DNA of 64,000 nt. Origin: Aphrocallistes beatrix (taxonomy: Eukaryota > Porifera > Hexactinellida > Sceptrulophora > Aphrocallistidae). Position numbers and translations under genes: made by a program. Where the stretch lies: contig OY725488.1 in assembly GCA_963281255.1 (NCBI GenBank), positions 11,877,524-11,941,523 of the forward strand, in the 5' to 3' direction. This document shows, one piece after another, positions 9,531-20,357 of this stretch. How positions within the stretch are numbered: position 1 is the first letter of the stretch; each line of letters starts with the position of its first letter. The notes under the pieces were generated by a model. It saw only the letters and a list, made by a program, of their open reading frames with translations. It was not told where the DNA came from and did no database searches.

Positions 9531-10388
9531 AAAAGATCCTTTGATGCTCTGCTTATTAGTAAATTATTGTAATTTTAAGTCTATGCATCTGGGCTATTTT
9601 ACTATTTATTGCAATATGTCGCCGTCATAATCTGGTGATCTTGATTGCCACTATGAAGAAGTGCTTATCTGAAGAGATGCTTAATGATATCATACCAAAT
9701 CTCCATATGCGCTGTATTGGCTACATTTTCCACCAGTTAGTCCGTGTGAGTGTTTTAATTTAACTTAACTATCTTCTCACTGTTCCGTGGTTACCTTTGG
9801 GATACCAATCTACTCGCAAAATAGTGCTTTAATTCATAATATTCAGTCTAAGAAATTGAGTTTTTTTCGATCTGATAGTACATTATGATATGGCACGGAC
9901 AATAAGACTGAATAACACTATCATAAGTGGATTGAGCGGACAATCAGTGGCAAAACAAGTTCGTCTAACAAATCGGATAAGATTGTTGTGTTTGATTGTT
10001 TATTATTATCTAGCTCTAAAATTCGTAGTTCAATGTGTTCGCGGATTCTAGAATTGCATCCAAACAGACTTCTAAAGATGTAAGAGCCAAAAATAAAATT
10101 TCTTTGGTGGTATCTTCCCCAGACTCCCTCAATTTTAACGATCGCTCGGCGCACTCCCAACTTTTGGAAACAATGAAAATATGAATACTTATTTGAGATA
10201 ATGTAAAATTTTAATTGTTATTTGAATCAACTTTAGCCCATAGGCTTATATAGAATCAACACGAAACTTGAGCATCGAAAACTGGATTTCTTTCACCTAA
10301 AAATACAATAGAAAATGTCCAAAATGAATATTCTCCAGCAAATGCATGTACTTAAACGTTACCTTAACTGTGATCAAAATGCAGAATA
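9531..10388. other. Spacer with two short unexplained open frames
   Basis: No recognised gene. On the plus strand, 9890-10051 encodes 53 residues starting at an ATG, with a hydrophobic stretch (LLCLIVYYYLALKFVV). On the minus strand, 9921-10160 is open for 79 residues (for example GRYHQRNFIFGSYIFRSLFG) and is preceded in its own direction by TTCCAAAAG, a possible splice acceptor. The minus frame looks more protein-like and could be an exon, but I cannot link it to a neighbour. Confidence 0.3.
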
Positions 10389-12026
10389 TTAATGCGAAAA
10401 ATGAAATAATAATGCAAAAAATAACGCTAAAAATAATGCGAAAAAAGCAAAATAATAGTAACGCGTGGGAAAGAGGCGAAGTAGTGGAGGAGAGGTGGTA
10501 GGTGGCATAGGTGGTGAGACTAGAAAGGGAGGGTCACTTAGGATAACTGGAATCGAAGGAGCTAAAGTGATGATAAATTTGCAACATTTAGATTTCAAAA
10601 ATAGACTTTCTCAAGGAATATAAAAATACGAAATTACCTTCTTTTCTTGGAACCGGTTTGGCCGCATCTGCATTCAACTCAGAATTTCTAACTGGTAACG
10701 AAACAGACTCTAAGGAATTTAATCATAGTGATTATATAATGGCTAACATTAATCTTTCATTATTTTCATTTTCAACTAATCATAATTGCTTATGTATTTC
10801 AAACAATATATTTAAAGAATTAGAGAGTTTAAAAATACTTAAGTCACACAAAGTGTTTGCAAGGCACTGTTACGAATCGCGATTAAATGTATCGAGTTGA
10901 AATCAGAACAATAGACACAATTCTGTTAAACCTAGACACGATCTTACTAGAAAGGTTCGATGGCTTCACGGCAATTTTAGGTTTGGGTGGTGGCTTTGGC
11001 TTCATGATGTGACGATCTAAAAAAAGAAACAAAACACTCGATAAAAACCTATCAAGATAGTTACACTAGTGCAGCATAGGAGTGCAGAATAGGCCTACCT
11101 TGTACAAGTGTAGTTGTATCTGCTATAGGAAAGAGAGGCTTGTTGAATGGTCTGATCTGAGTGGACGCGGGGAAAGACTTGTGTTTTTTAAGTCTGAATT
11201 TCCCGAATTGAGATGATCCATCATCCTCTGTGATAGGAGAGAGTGCGAAGCTCTATAATTAGATATACGGTAACTCTATTAATAACTGTCAATAATGGTT
11301 ATCTGATATTTAGCTCATCCTAAACTCTTTTAACGTAACAAAATTAGAATAATGTATGCTTTAACCAAAAATATATAGAAAACTCACTGAAATATCGTCT
11401 TCATCAAATGTAGCGAATTTCCAAATACCTCTACTCGGTGCTCGCGTTAGAGGCTTCTTAGGCCGAGAAGCAGTCACATGTTCTAACTTAGGAATGTCAT
11501 CTACTATCGTAGCGAGCTATAAATAGATACAGTTGATATTATATATAGAACACATTAAGTTTACTCTGGTTAATAGGGACGAAATATCGAGACCAGATGT
11601 GTCCAGATTAAGGATTTCAACTGTATTACTAGTAGAAGTAGGCATTTCGCAGATAATTTTAATAGATGTAAATATACATTCTACTCACATCATCAAATGC
11701 AGAGGCGTCAGTGGGACATGAGCTAGTTCTGCCTAACTTGGTCACCAAATTTCTCTTCTGTGGAGTTGCAGGGCCCTATAAATACGTTTTATAAATAAAT
11801 ACGCTGTAAGAAATAATTCGGATTTTATCATAATAATAGATTTCCAATGACTTAGTGAACAGATTCCAGAAGTTTGAAAATGTAAATTTCTGCTCTCTAT
11901 TCTCTAATCAAAATCTAAAATAGTGCTCAACTTAACCTACTGATTGATTATTTAATCGTACAACCTATTAATCAATCGTTTAATTATATATATTACCTTA
12001 TCTTTGTCATTAGTCACTCGATTCAT
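10389..12026 (-). CDS. Unrecognised 231-residue predicted tail-anchored protein, seven exons
   Basis: A clean spliced gene on the minus strand. Exons in transcript order: 11997-12026, 11689-11775, 11388-11516, 11099-11252, 10948-11016, 10638-10691, 10389-10561. Each intron begins GT and ends AG (lengths 221, 172, 135, 82, 256 and 76), and the reading phase is kept across all six junctions, giving 232 codons including the stop. The protein starts MNRVTNDKDK, is basic and Pro/Ser-rich with a KPKPPPKPK stretch, and ends in a hydrophobic segment (FAFFALFLALFFALLF) followed by HFSH. It should therefore insert into a membrane by its C terminus. I recognise no domain or family. The gene shows what ordinary intron structure looks like in this genome; the single-frame E2 genes differ from it. 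Confidence 0.8.
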
Positions 12027-12188
12027 TTTATAATTCAAACCTAAAAATTCTCAATTTTTAATACATTAATCAACAGTTTAAGTATAATTCAAAATGGACA
12101 CTATTTTTACTCAGAATTTGACAAATCAACTTCGCCTTGCTTGGCAACCAAACACTAACATAACATCTTCAATCAATTTCCTTAGCAA

Positions 12189-12212
12189 CACACACACACA
12201 CACACACACACA
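12189..12212. repeat. CA dinucleotide microsatellite
   Basis: Twelve CA units in a row, about 160 bases upstream of the start of the minus-strand seven-exon gene. Confidence 0.95.
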
Positions 12213-13110
12213 TACATCAAAATGTTAAGCATATATCAGTTGAAATCAGCTGACTTTTATACTCAACAAATCATTTTACAGGTTTCAGACTTGGGACATT
12301 TAGTGGTAAAGTGTAGTTATCAACAGAGTTAGGATTTCTTACAAATACGAATCCATTGAATTATCACCCTTTTAAACTCTTTTAAGATACATTCCACAGG
12401 ATACCCTAGCAACGTTCGAATGGATGACCTTATTAGCATTTGAACAGTATCTTTATATTGAATAGCTAATGATATAACAGTAGTGTAATAATTAGATACA
12501 AAAAGTTTCCTTTCAAATAAAAAAATTATTAAAGAGTTAATTTGGTTAAAAATTCGCCGTGGATCCCGGAAATACTCGAATTATCGTATGATAATTGTTA
12601 TTCTAGACAGGGATTATTTGAACATGTAAATATGATATACGCGTAATAACTCACGAGGACATTATGTAGGTGAGTCGTATCCCCTGGTCTGGTTTCAACT
12701 AGACCACTTTTGACCAATTTCATCACCAAAAGACAACTTTGTAAGGTCTGACTGGATTCAACTGGGCCACTTCACGCCTGGTTCCTTGGGCGTGAGTAGT
12801 GCTTTTTAGTTCAATCATCATTGGATTAGAGGATAATTTAATTAGTTCTCAGCATTTATCTGAAGTTGAGTGAAGATTAATTCAGTTAGATTTCATGATA
12901 TATTTTTTGCTACTGATGGCACGCACGATTTCCAAGATATCCTTTTAAATTCGAATATAGAACTATGCAATTGTAATTACTGGATATAATTATCGGATTA
13001 CTAAAAAATGTCGGTCGACAGACCGAAGTGCAGCTCCAGGAAGTGACTCGAAGGAATATGAATGTAAATATCGGAATATGTCGGGAAACCTCATTTTAGG
13101 GCATTCTAAA
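12213..13110. other. Gene-free spacer with dispersed repeat fragments
   Basis: No coding region is supported. Around 12660-12800 there are copies of a word family GGTCTGGTTTCAACT / CTGGATTCAACTGGGCCA that recurs as GGTTGAAATCGGACC at 35820-35880, pointing to a dispersed repeat. At 13008-13030 a short palindromic word GTCGGTCGACAGACCGA is seen; related words occur at 5250 and 32863. Confidence 0.4.
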
Positions 13111-14530
13111 TGTGAAATTTGGAATCTACATATTCAAATATCCTATATTAGCCGTTGAGAACTCGCTTCTAGCTCAAAATAAGATTTTTTCCAAAAGGTG
13201 TGAAAATATGTATATATACATATGTTAGGAACTCATATAATACTTAGATTACCACTTTCTAAGTACGAAAATTGGAATCTACATATTCAAATATCCTATA
13301 TTAGTCGTTGAGAACTCGCTTTTAGCTCAAAATATAACTTTTTTTAAAAGGTGTGAAAATATGTATATATACAGGGTGGGCCAAAGAAAACAACACCGGG
13401 TTACATTTTGGCCCACCCTGTCTATAACTTTTGCTCTAACCCCACAAGATTACACTATTTTGGATCAAAATAGCAAGCAGTGACATGTGAAAGAAACATC
13501 TTGTTGTGTGAAGAGGTACTTTGAAGTTAGGAGCTATGTCAAAATTCAGGACGAGTTTTTGCATGTTTTTAAAATCGACAAAGCGCCTGATAAGAAGAGA
13601 ATAATTCCCAAAACAACATCTACTGGAGTACACAGCCCCCAAATGAGGTTGTAGAAAAGCCTCTTCACTCCCAGAAAGTCACGGCTTGGTGTGCACTCTC
13701 GACATTAGGCTGTATTGGTCCGTTCATTTTTGAAGCGAAAGGAGCCACAGTTACAATAGCCACTGTATGGTACATTGAGGTCCTGAATAAGTTATACAAA
13801 GAGCTGGAAACACGATTCCCAGGTTATTTACCAAAGCTATGGTCCCAACAAGATGGAGCGACACCACATACAGCTCTCATGACTCGTGACTGGCTCAAAG
13901 AACACTTTAAACGGCGAATCATCTCCAAAAACTTCCCGATCGAGTGGGCCCCCCATTCTCCGGACCTCATCCCCCCAGTTTTTTTTCTTTAGGGGTACTT
14001 GAAAGACAGGGTATACCAAAAGAAGCCTAGGAACATCACACAACTGAAGAAGAAGATTCGAGACGAAGTTAGAGCCATAAAACCGGAAGTTTTAAAACGA
14101 GTAATAAACAACTTCTGTGTGCGCCTCAAAAAATGCAAAAATTTGAAAGGGGCACATTTTGCGCATATCCTATAAGTCCAGGAAAAGTTCGAGATTCGAA
14201 CATTTCGTTTATTGCTATGTTTTCTAAATCTTTTGAACTAATTATCCACGAGTTTGGTTGATTCTACTAACTAAAACAAAAAAATGACAGCAAATTTTCA
14301 GCAGGTGGTGTTTTTTTTGGCCCACCCTGTACATATGTTAAAAACTAAAATATTCATATTATAACTTTCAAAATGCGAAAATCGGATCCTACGTGGTGAA
14401 ATACCCTGCATTAGTCGTTGAGATCTTACTTATATCTTTAAGCAAAGCTTTGCGGTGGGAGGTGTTAAAATATGAATATATACTCATAAAAACAAGTGAT
14501 GAGATTTTGCGAAAAAATGTCGACGGTGCA
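13111..14530. repeat. Tandem repeat of about 150 bp, three copies, one split by a mariner
   Basis: Copies begin near 13121, 13274 and 14383 with GGAATCTACATATTCAAATA-like starts, then a TAGTCGTTGAGA core, and end with AAGGTGTGAAAATATGTATA. The first two copies are close to identical. The second is interrupted at its TATATACATATGTTA part by the mariner at 13372-14329. The third is more diverged. Confidence 0.75.
13372..14329 (+). mobile_element. Decayed mariner-type transposon
   Basis: Termini are CAGGGTGGGCCAAA and its inverse TTTGGCCCACCCTG, flanked on each side by TA, the mariner target site; the empty site can be read in the neighbouring repeat copy. Inside, the plus strand encodes the C-terminal half of a mariner transposase: WSQQDGATPH with the second catalytic Asp, then WAPHSPDL with the third, 36 residues between them, closest to the DD37D (maT) spacing. 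The frame stops at the place of the usual FFLWGYLKDRV (Trp codon replaced by TAG), and upstream parts are frameshifted. An extra internal copy of the terminus lies at 13407-13421. It is inactive. Confidence 0.85.
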
Positions 14531-15179
14531 CATCTACACCATAAAGAGATCCTACATGCGAAATTTGGTAAAATTCGGACTGTTAGATACTCCGTCCATG
14601 CCATAAGGGCATCTCCCTATAGGAGCTGTTCTAAAAACTATACGTATTTAGAACGCTGTGTTCCTAGCCAATCTCAATACTTTTGAAGGAGAGTACTGGA
14701 ATATGATTTCATCTCCTATTATGCAAAATAAAATATTACGCTAGTATAGTAATAGTAATGACTTTTGAGTCAAATTTTGTTTACTCTGTGAAAGCATTGT
14801 CTGCTTAGCAATTGATATTAGTAATTCACATGTAATGACTTACAAGAATAGACACACCCTTATTTGCATATAAGCAAATGTACACACTTGAGAGTAATTT
14901 AAATATGAACTATGCAGTGATTCTGAGGACTATTGTGGAGTCTTCCTGTACAAGCCCGAAGTAAGCTATCAAATGTTGGTCAGGTTTTGTGTGTATATTT
15001 ACAACATTTGTATTAGCCTTTGAAAAATACGGTCAGGTTAAACCTGACCATCCTGATTGCTTGCTACGGCTGTGTATCATTGGAAAGGCTATTGAATTAT
15101 GAGTTATTAAAACTATCAGGAAATCAGGTTACAGTAATAGGAGTGCTTCTGAATATTGACGAATATCACCATATCCATA
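14531..15179. other. Upstream spacer shared with gene 24939
   Basis: No gene. Bases 14640-14900 are similar to 24140-24480, upstream of the class A gene at 24939 (shared words: CGCTGTGTTCCTAG, CAATCTCAATACTTTT, AATATGATTTCATCTCC, AATGTACACACTTGA). The duplicated block therefore reaches at least 650 bases upstream of these genes. Confidence 0.6.
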
Positions 15180-15290
15180 TTTCGTCTCATGGTTGGTAAC
15201 AGCCAACTACAAATAAGTCGTATTTTACAATTTGTTTCAATACGTTTACACATTCATCATTAATAGATATCGTTAGTGATTAATTAAAGA
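15180..15290 (+). promoter_or_regulatory. Conserved upstream region of class A gene 15291
   Basis: Contains GGTTGGTAACAGCC near 15191 and ATACGTTTACACATT at 15240-15254, in the same order as before the genes at 2300 and 6619. The word ends 36 bases before the ATG. Confidence 0.45.
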
Positions 15291-16958
15291 ATGAGTGATG
15301 AAGACAGAACTAACGGTTTCAACTTGCGTCGTGCCACAAAACGATTGAACAGAGAACTCAGTATAATAGCTGAAGACCCAATTCCTGGAATAGACATACG
15401 TGCTAGTAAGGACAACATCCTAAAATGGCATTTCGTTATACACGGGGAAGAGGATACTCCTTACTATGGTGGAATGTATCACGGGAAACTCATATTTCCT
15501 TCAAACTTCCCTTTCGATCCTCCTAGTATAATATTCTTGACACCAAATGGTAGATTCAAAACGAATGAACGCATATGTTTCAGCATAAGTGATTTCCATC
15601 CAGAGCAATGGAAACCCTCTTACTCAGTAGTAGATTTACTATATGGAGTTAGGGAGTTTATGCACGAGGATACTGAGACTACTGGAAGCATTGAGACGAG
15701 TGAGAGTGAGAAGAGACAACTCGCTAAGAGTAGTTCCATCCACAATGGTAAGGATAACATTTTTTATCACCTTTTCCCTTCTTTGCCCAAAGAAAGAATT
15801 AATCAACAAATTCCATCAGCGAAAAAGGAAATTTCTCTCGATGCAGTAAAATCTCCAAAACGTTTTAAGTCAATATTTTCAAGGAGAAAAGTAAAACCTC
15901 CTTCACAGAATGTGCCTCAGAGAATATCCCCCATTTATTCCGAGCAACAAAATTTTGAGGAAAATTTGACACTGGAAAGTATTGAGCTGGAAGAGAGCCC
16001 AGTATATTATTTTAGTAAACTTGGAAAGCTACCTTCTTCACCAATAGAATCTATTGGAGATACATTTTTACAGACAAAACCTTCTCCAGAAGAAACAATT
16101 CGGCAAATCCCCTCGCCGGAAACTTTTCTAGATGGAGAAAATACCTCATCATCTGATGAGATCACTCTACCACTTAGAACCCAATCTCCAACATCTACTG
16201 AAATAACTTCACCACCTACACACCTAACTCCAGTACCTATTGGTATAACTCCACCAGCTCCACCTGGAGAAACTGCGAAGCTTGAAGAAACATTTCTTAA
16301 GTCAAAAGAAATTGCTTTCTCTAGAAAAGAGTCCTCACCACTTGATGAAATTATTAAAACCTTCGGGAAAGAACCTAGTGGAACCACTCAAGAACAGAGA
16401 ACTAATACTCTTCCACCACATACCACTCATCCAGTCCCTAGGCCAATGTTTGACCCTACAAAACAAGAAAACAGAACAAGACCTTTAAAGGAAAAAGTAA
16501 GATCTCCTTTACAAGATATATCTCAGAGTCCCAAACAACAAAAGACAAATTTTCACATTCCAGAAAATAATGAGATGGAAGAGAGACCAATGCATTATTT
16601 TGGTGAATATAAAAAATCTTCTCCGGAAATCAGATACCGAGGATATTCACAGATAAACCTCCCTTCTTCGCCCAATGAAACAATTCCTCAACAAACTTCC
16701 TCACCGAAAATGAAAATATCTACAAATATAGAACAAGTTTATACATCTATAGGCGTTGTCACCCCAGTAAGTAGAGATATTCTTGATCGTCAGGAGGAAG
16801 AAAATTCCTTACGTCATTCTAAGTCTAACCTTGACACCAGGGAAAATTGTTCCATGGTTAGTACTCTCGTAGTTGGCCTTCTTCTATTTCTAGGGTTGGC
16901 ATTGCTAGCACTGCTTTTAACAAAGCTTAAAGTAATTTTAATCGACCAGAGTGAATAA
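15291..16958 (+). CDS. Class A Ubc6/UBE2J-like E2, tail-anchored, single domain
   Basis: An intact frame of 555 residues. The UBC domain (residues about 12-135) has the Ubc6-type active site TPNGRFKTNERIC with predicted catalytic Cys96, followed by SISDFHPEQWKP and the subtype-2 signature VVDLLYGVREFMHEDTETTG. Position 45 is Lys (ILKWHF) where every sister has Glu (ILEWHF). Residues 160-520 form a Pro/Ser/Thr/Glu-rich tail. Residues about 523-544 (VSTLVVGLLLFLGLALLALL) form a tail anchor followed by a short polar end. The expected role is ER-membrane ubiquitin or Ubl conjugation together with a RING-type E3, as known for UBE2J1/2. The ATG is supported by conservation of MSDE in all class A genes. 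This is the closest match to the second domain of the double gene at 6619. Confidence 0.92.
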   Translation: MSDEDRTNGFNLRRATKRLNRELSIIAEDPIPGIDIRASKDNILKWHFVIHGEEDTPYYGGMYHGKLIFPSNFPFDPPSIIFLTPNGRFKTNERICFSISDFHPEQWKPSYSVVDLLYGVREFMHEDTETTGSIETSESEKRQLAKSSSIHNGKDNIFYHLFPSLPKERINQQIPSAKKEISLDAVKSPKRFKSIFSRRKVKPPSQNVPQRISPIYSEQQNFEENLTLESIELEESPVYYFSKLGKLPSSPIESIGDTFLQTKPSPEETIRQIPSPETFLDGENTSSSDEITLPLRTQSPTSTEITSPPTHLTPVPIGITPPAPPGETAKLEETFLKSKEIAFSRKESSPLDEIIKTFGKEPSGTTQEQRTNTLPPHTTHPVPRPMFDPTKQENRTRPLKEKVRSPLQDISQSPKQQKTNFHIPENNEMEERPMHYFGEYKKSSPEIRYRGYSQINLPSSPNETIPQQTSSPKMKISTNIEQVYTSIGVVTPVSRDILDRQEEENSLRHSKSNLDTRENCSMVSTLVVGLLLFLGLALLALLLTKLKVILIDQSE

Positions 16959-17814
16959 TGTTTGTGCCCTTCAAATCTCCTTCAGACAAACGGAAATATT
17001 ACCAGATGAACCAACTACTATTACTTGTAGACCTGACAACATCACATTGAATGAAATACATGTATCATCTAACCAAAACTTACGAAGATCTAGATGAACC
17101 ACCAAGAAGATTTATTCTTCCCATAGCCTGCTTATTCATGCTAATTCCAGTACTGCTCTGATCATTTAACAAGAATTAATTATACATAATACTCAATTTA
17201 ATACGTTGTATCTAAATATTCTACTATTTCTATTGCATCTTTTGATGCATGTTTATTTTAAGCTTTGTTTTGTATGAATTTGCTTTATTTAATCTGAAAA
17301 AATCAACCATAAAGTTCAAGAGTAATATTCTGCTTTTTCTTTCATATATATATATATACACGTATATATATATAACCTAGGATACACATATTACATAGGT
17401 ATTTTGTTGGCAATTATCACAAAGTATAAGCCCGCTTTTCCTGTTTGCCCGTGTGAGGCTTAAGGATACTCTGTGTCTGCGCCAGCCGCCCTTTGAGTGA
17501 CTTTTGCCCATCAAATCATTTTGCTAATAAGATTATTATTCGAACAAAATATTCATCGAATTCTCTTTTCAAAATAGCAAGTATTTTTTAGGATTGTAAA
17601 GCTCAATTATTCAGCTTTTGGTTATTTCAATTTGAATTAGAGTATCTTCAAATTCCTCTTTTAAAATATAAAAATATAATCAATAAATTTTACTTTCAAA
17701 TACGTATGTATATCAAAAATAACATTATGAAACATAAAAAGAAGATAATGCAAACTTTAATCAAACAATGAGTAGTATATCTTAATCACTTATAAGGATT
17801 TTTAATGGAGATTT
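16959..17814. other. 3' flank with a 36-codon membrane mini-ORF
   Basis: The first 220 bases resemble 1205-1440. A small plus-strand ORF at 17051-17161 (starts MKYMYH) ends in RRFILPIACLFMLIPVLL and could encode a membrane segment; it may be an alternative last exon or a relic of an anchor. A TA-rich palindromic microsatellite lies at 17346-17374. Bases 17420-17500 are GC-richer than the surroundings. Nothing else is seen before the minus-strand gene ends at 17815. Confidence 0.45.
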
Positions 17815-19589
17815 TTAGAGGTAGGATAGTCGTTTTAATTTGTTCTTTGGCGCACTAGAAGTTTCTGTGGATCGAAAGTTACCTTTAATAAGATCTGTAC
17901 GATTAGAGTTTCGCAACTTGCTAGTAGTCAAGGATAAATTTGAAATTTTAGGTGGAGTTTGATTCACATATGATGGGGGATAATTTATAGGTCTGTTTAT
18001 GCAAAAATTTTGAGATAATGAGCTGTTATTCGAAGAAATAGGAGGATGTGGCTGAAATACATCTGCACTGCAAAATGGTGAATCTGTAGCATGATAATTT
18101 TGAGTATAGAATGGAGAACTTTGATGCTTTACTGTGGGTGTTTTTGCCTCCAGTGTTTTAGCACGTGGGTTGCAAGATAAAACATGAAGAGGTGGAAGAA
18201 CATAATTTCTAGAAGAATAACCAAGGTTAGGAATATTGTATCTCATTAGGTTCCTTTCTCGAGACTGTTTAACTTTTGCATCAGCTAAGGATTGGGAAAA
18301 TGGAATTAATGAATTATTTGGTACATAATAATTCTTCGAATAAAATGCAAGATCACTTTCACTCTCCACAGCATAGTAACGTGTACAATTGGGAGCGTGA
18401 AGAGGAAAATTCTGATATTGATTTGGATAGTTTGAATTTATTCCACTAATGCAACGCTGATTCACTGAAGATCTTTCTGAAGAGTGTTCCCTTGTTAAAT
18501 CCGTAACTGAACGTTCGTTCTTTGAAACTGAATAATCTTTGAAATTAGACATGAAATACTGAGAATTCTGAGATCTATCTATAGAATATTGTGCTGCTTT
18601 ATTCTTTGAATAGCGTTGTTCCCATAGAGATTTCTCTGAAGAGTGTCCTCTTTTTGAATCCATTATCATGACTTGCTTCTCTACGAATATATCTAGGCGG
18701 TTGTTGGTGGTGTTATCTTGTGTATATTTACGTTGATTACCACGAGTGCTTCCCTGAATATATCGTTTAGGTGTGCTCTTTGAATCATCTACTGATGTAC
18801 CTGCAATCAGTTCCTTTTCTTTGAATTTACTCTGCCTTTTGTTCTTGTTGTTACATCTGGAGTAGAAACCTGATTTAAGTGCGAAGGTTTTATTCTATTA
18901 TCTTTAAGAATGGGACTATTTAGAACAGGATTTGTAGATCGAACTTCTTTCCTACAATTTTGACGAGAGTATTGGATTATTTCGAATTTCTTTAGATGGG
19001 AATCAGCTGATTTAGTTGTGATTTCTTTTCTTTTAACCTCAGTATAGTTATAATTTGAAGGATGCTTAATGATTTCATGAACCTTTTCCTCAAACAACTT
19101 TTTATATACTTTATTCTTTTTATTAAATTCTCTGCTCTTCCTAGCTAGACTTTTAATATCATCCTCATCCATGCTCAAAATCCCCACTGTATCAGTAGTC
19201 TCTGTCATCATGAAGCTATACACTCCTTGTAACACTGCTGACACAGTGTACGCAGGTTTCTAACACTCAGGATGGAAATCACTCAAATCAAAGCAAACTC
19301 TTTCATCTGTTTTAAAACGTCCGTTAGGCGTAATGAATTGAATTGAGGGAGGAGTGAAAGGATAGTTCTCTGGAAATACAAGTACTCCCTGGTACTCTCC
19401 TTCTTCAAAGGGAGTACCTTTAAGTCCTATGAACAGGAAATGCCATTCTAAAATTAGATCTTCATTAAACTCGACTAGAATATTATCAGGAAGATTATTT
19501 GATATTTTTTTGAATTCATTAAGAAGTCGCTTAATCGTTCGATTGAGCCCATGTGAATTGAAGTTGGAGGTGGAATTAGGAGTTTGCAT
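17815..19589 (-). pseudogene. Class B Ubc6/UBE2J-like E2 broken by a nonsense codon and a frameshift
   Basis: This is the only class B copy on the minus strand. It starts MQTPNSTSNF (ATG at 19587-19589) and keeps the UBC signature TPNGRFKTDERVC (predicted catalytic Cys) and DFHPEC. The next codon, Trp in every sister (FHPECWKPAY), is TAG at 19260-19262: one G-to-A change. The same frame then continues with KPAYTVSAVLQGVYSFMM and the conserved DEDDIKSLARKSREFNKK helix to a stop at 18807-18809. An overlapping frame, open from about 18838 down to 17815, carries a Ser/Asn/Tyr-rich tail that ends KRLSYL without a membrane segment. So two lesions separate three coding blocks. The short first product would lack the C-terminal third of the UBC fold. 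Suppression of the stop or an assembly error is possible. Confidence 0.85.
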
Positions 19590-20357
19590 AGAGGCTAATA
19601 ACAATGAGGAATTAGTATATCAAGAGATTCCCGAATTTCTTGGGACGAATAAATGTTGCTCTATATCAGTACGAATTAATCGAATTAATCTTTAATGTAA
19701 TCTGAGAAATTTCGATGTAAAACTAACGAATTAATACCAAAGATGAGGTACATTTATCCTTTAGGTGCAAAATATACTAAAATAAACCAACTTTAACAGT
19801 TGTTGGTATAGACTATTTCGTTGTTAGCTTGTATTTCGTAACAATTTTGGGGAAGAATGGCTGAAGTATTAGGCCTTCACTCAGGAACCAATTTAGAACT
19901 AAATATATCAATGTAAAACATCCAAGGTACTAAGACTAATATTAAAATCGCTGTAGGAAATACTTACAAAGTAATTAGCAATTAGTATAGCTATACTACC
20001 TAAGACCTTTATTTGCTGTTTAAATTGATTTTGCCACTATATATATATGATACAAACAAACAGTATTTGGGCGGAGCTAAATCATTGTACGTATTTTGAC
20101 TAATTTATATACGTAGTGAATCATAGCTTGGAGATATATCTCTTAGAGTATATTTTCGCATTGAATGGCACCTTGGACACCAAACTTATGATCAGTGATG
20201 AATTATTCATTATACGAAATCTTTTCTAAATGCCTAATAGAGCAAAGTTTTATTATTGAGAGTACAGTAATCAAGATATAGGAATAAAAAGAGTAATATA
20301 ACACACAGTAAGTCCATAAAGGAAGCAATTTTTTGCTTAGCTATACTCACTAATACA
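19590..20357. other. Spacer, no gene seen
   Basis: AT-rich sequence between the start of the minus-strand E2 and the 3' end of the RBR gene. I find no supported exon, repeat family or relic in it. Confidence 0.4.

Noticed and set aside
10389..10598. Stand-alone 69-residue minus-strand protein
   Set aside because: The first 12 codons are intronic; with the acceptor at 10562 the segment is the last exon of the seven-exon gene.
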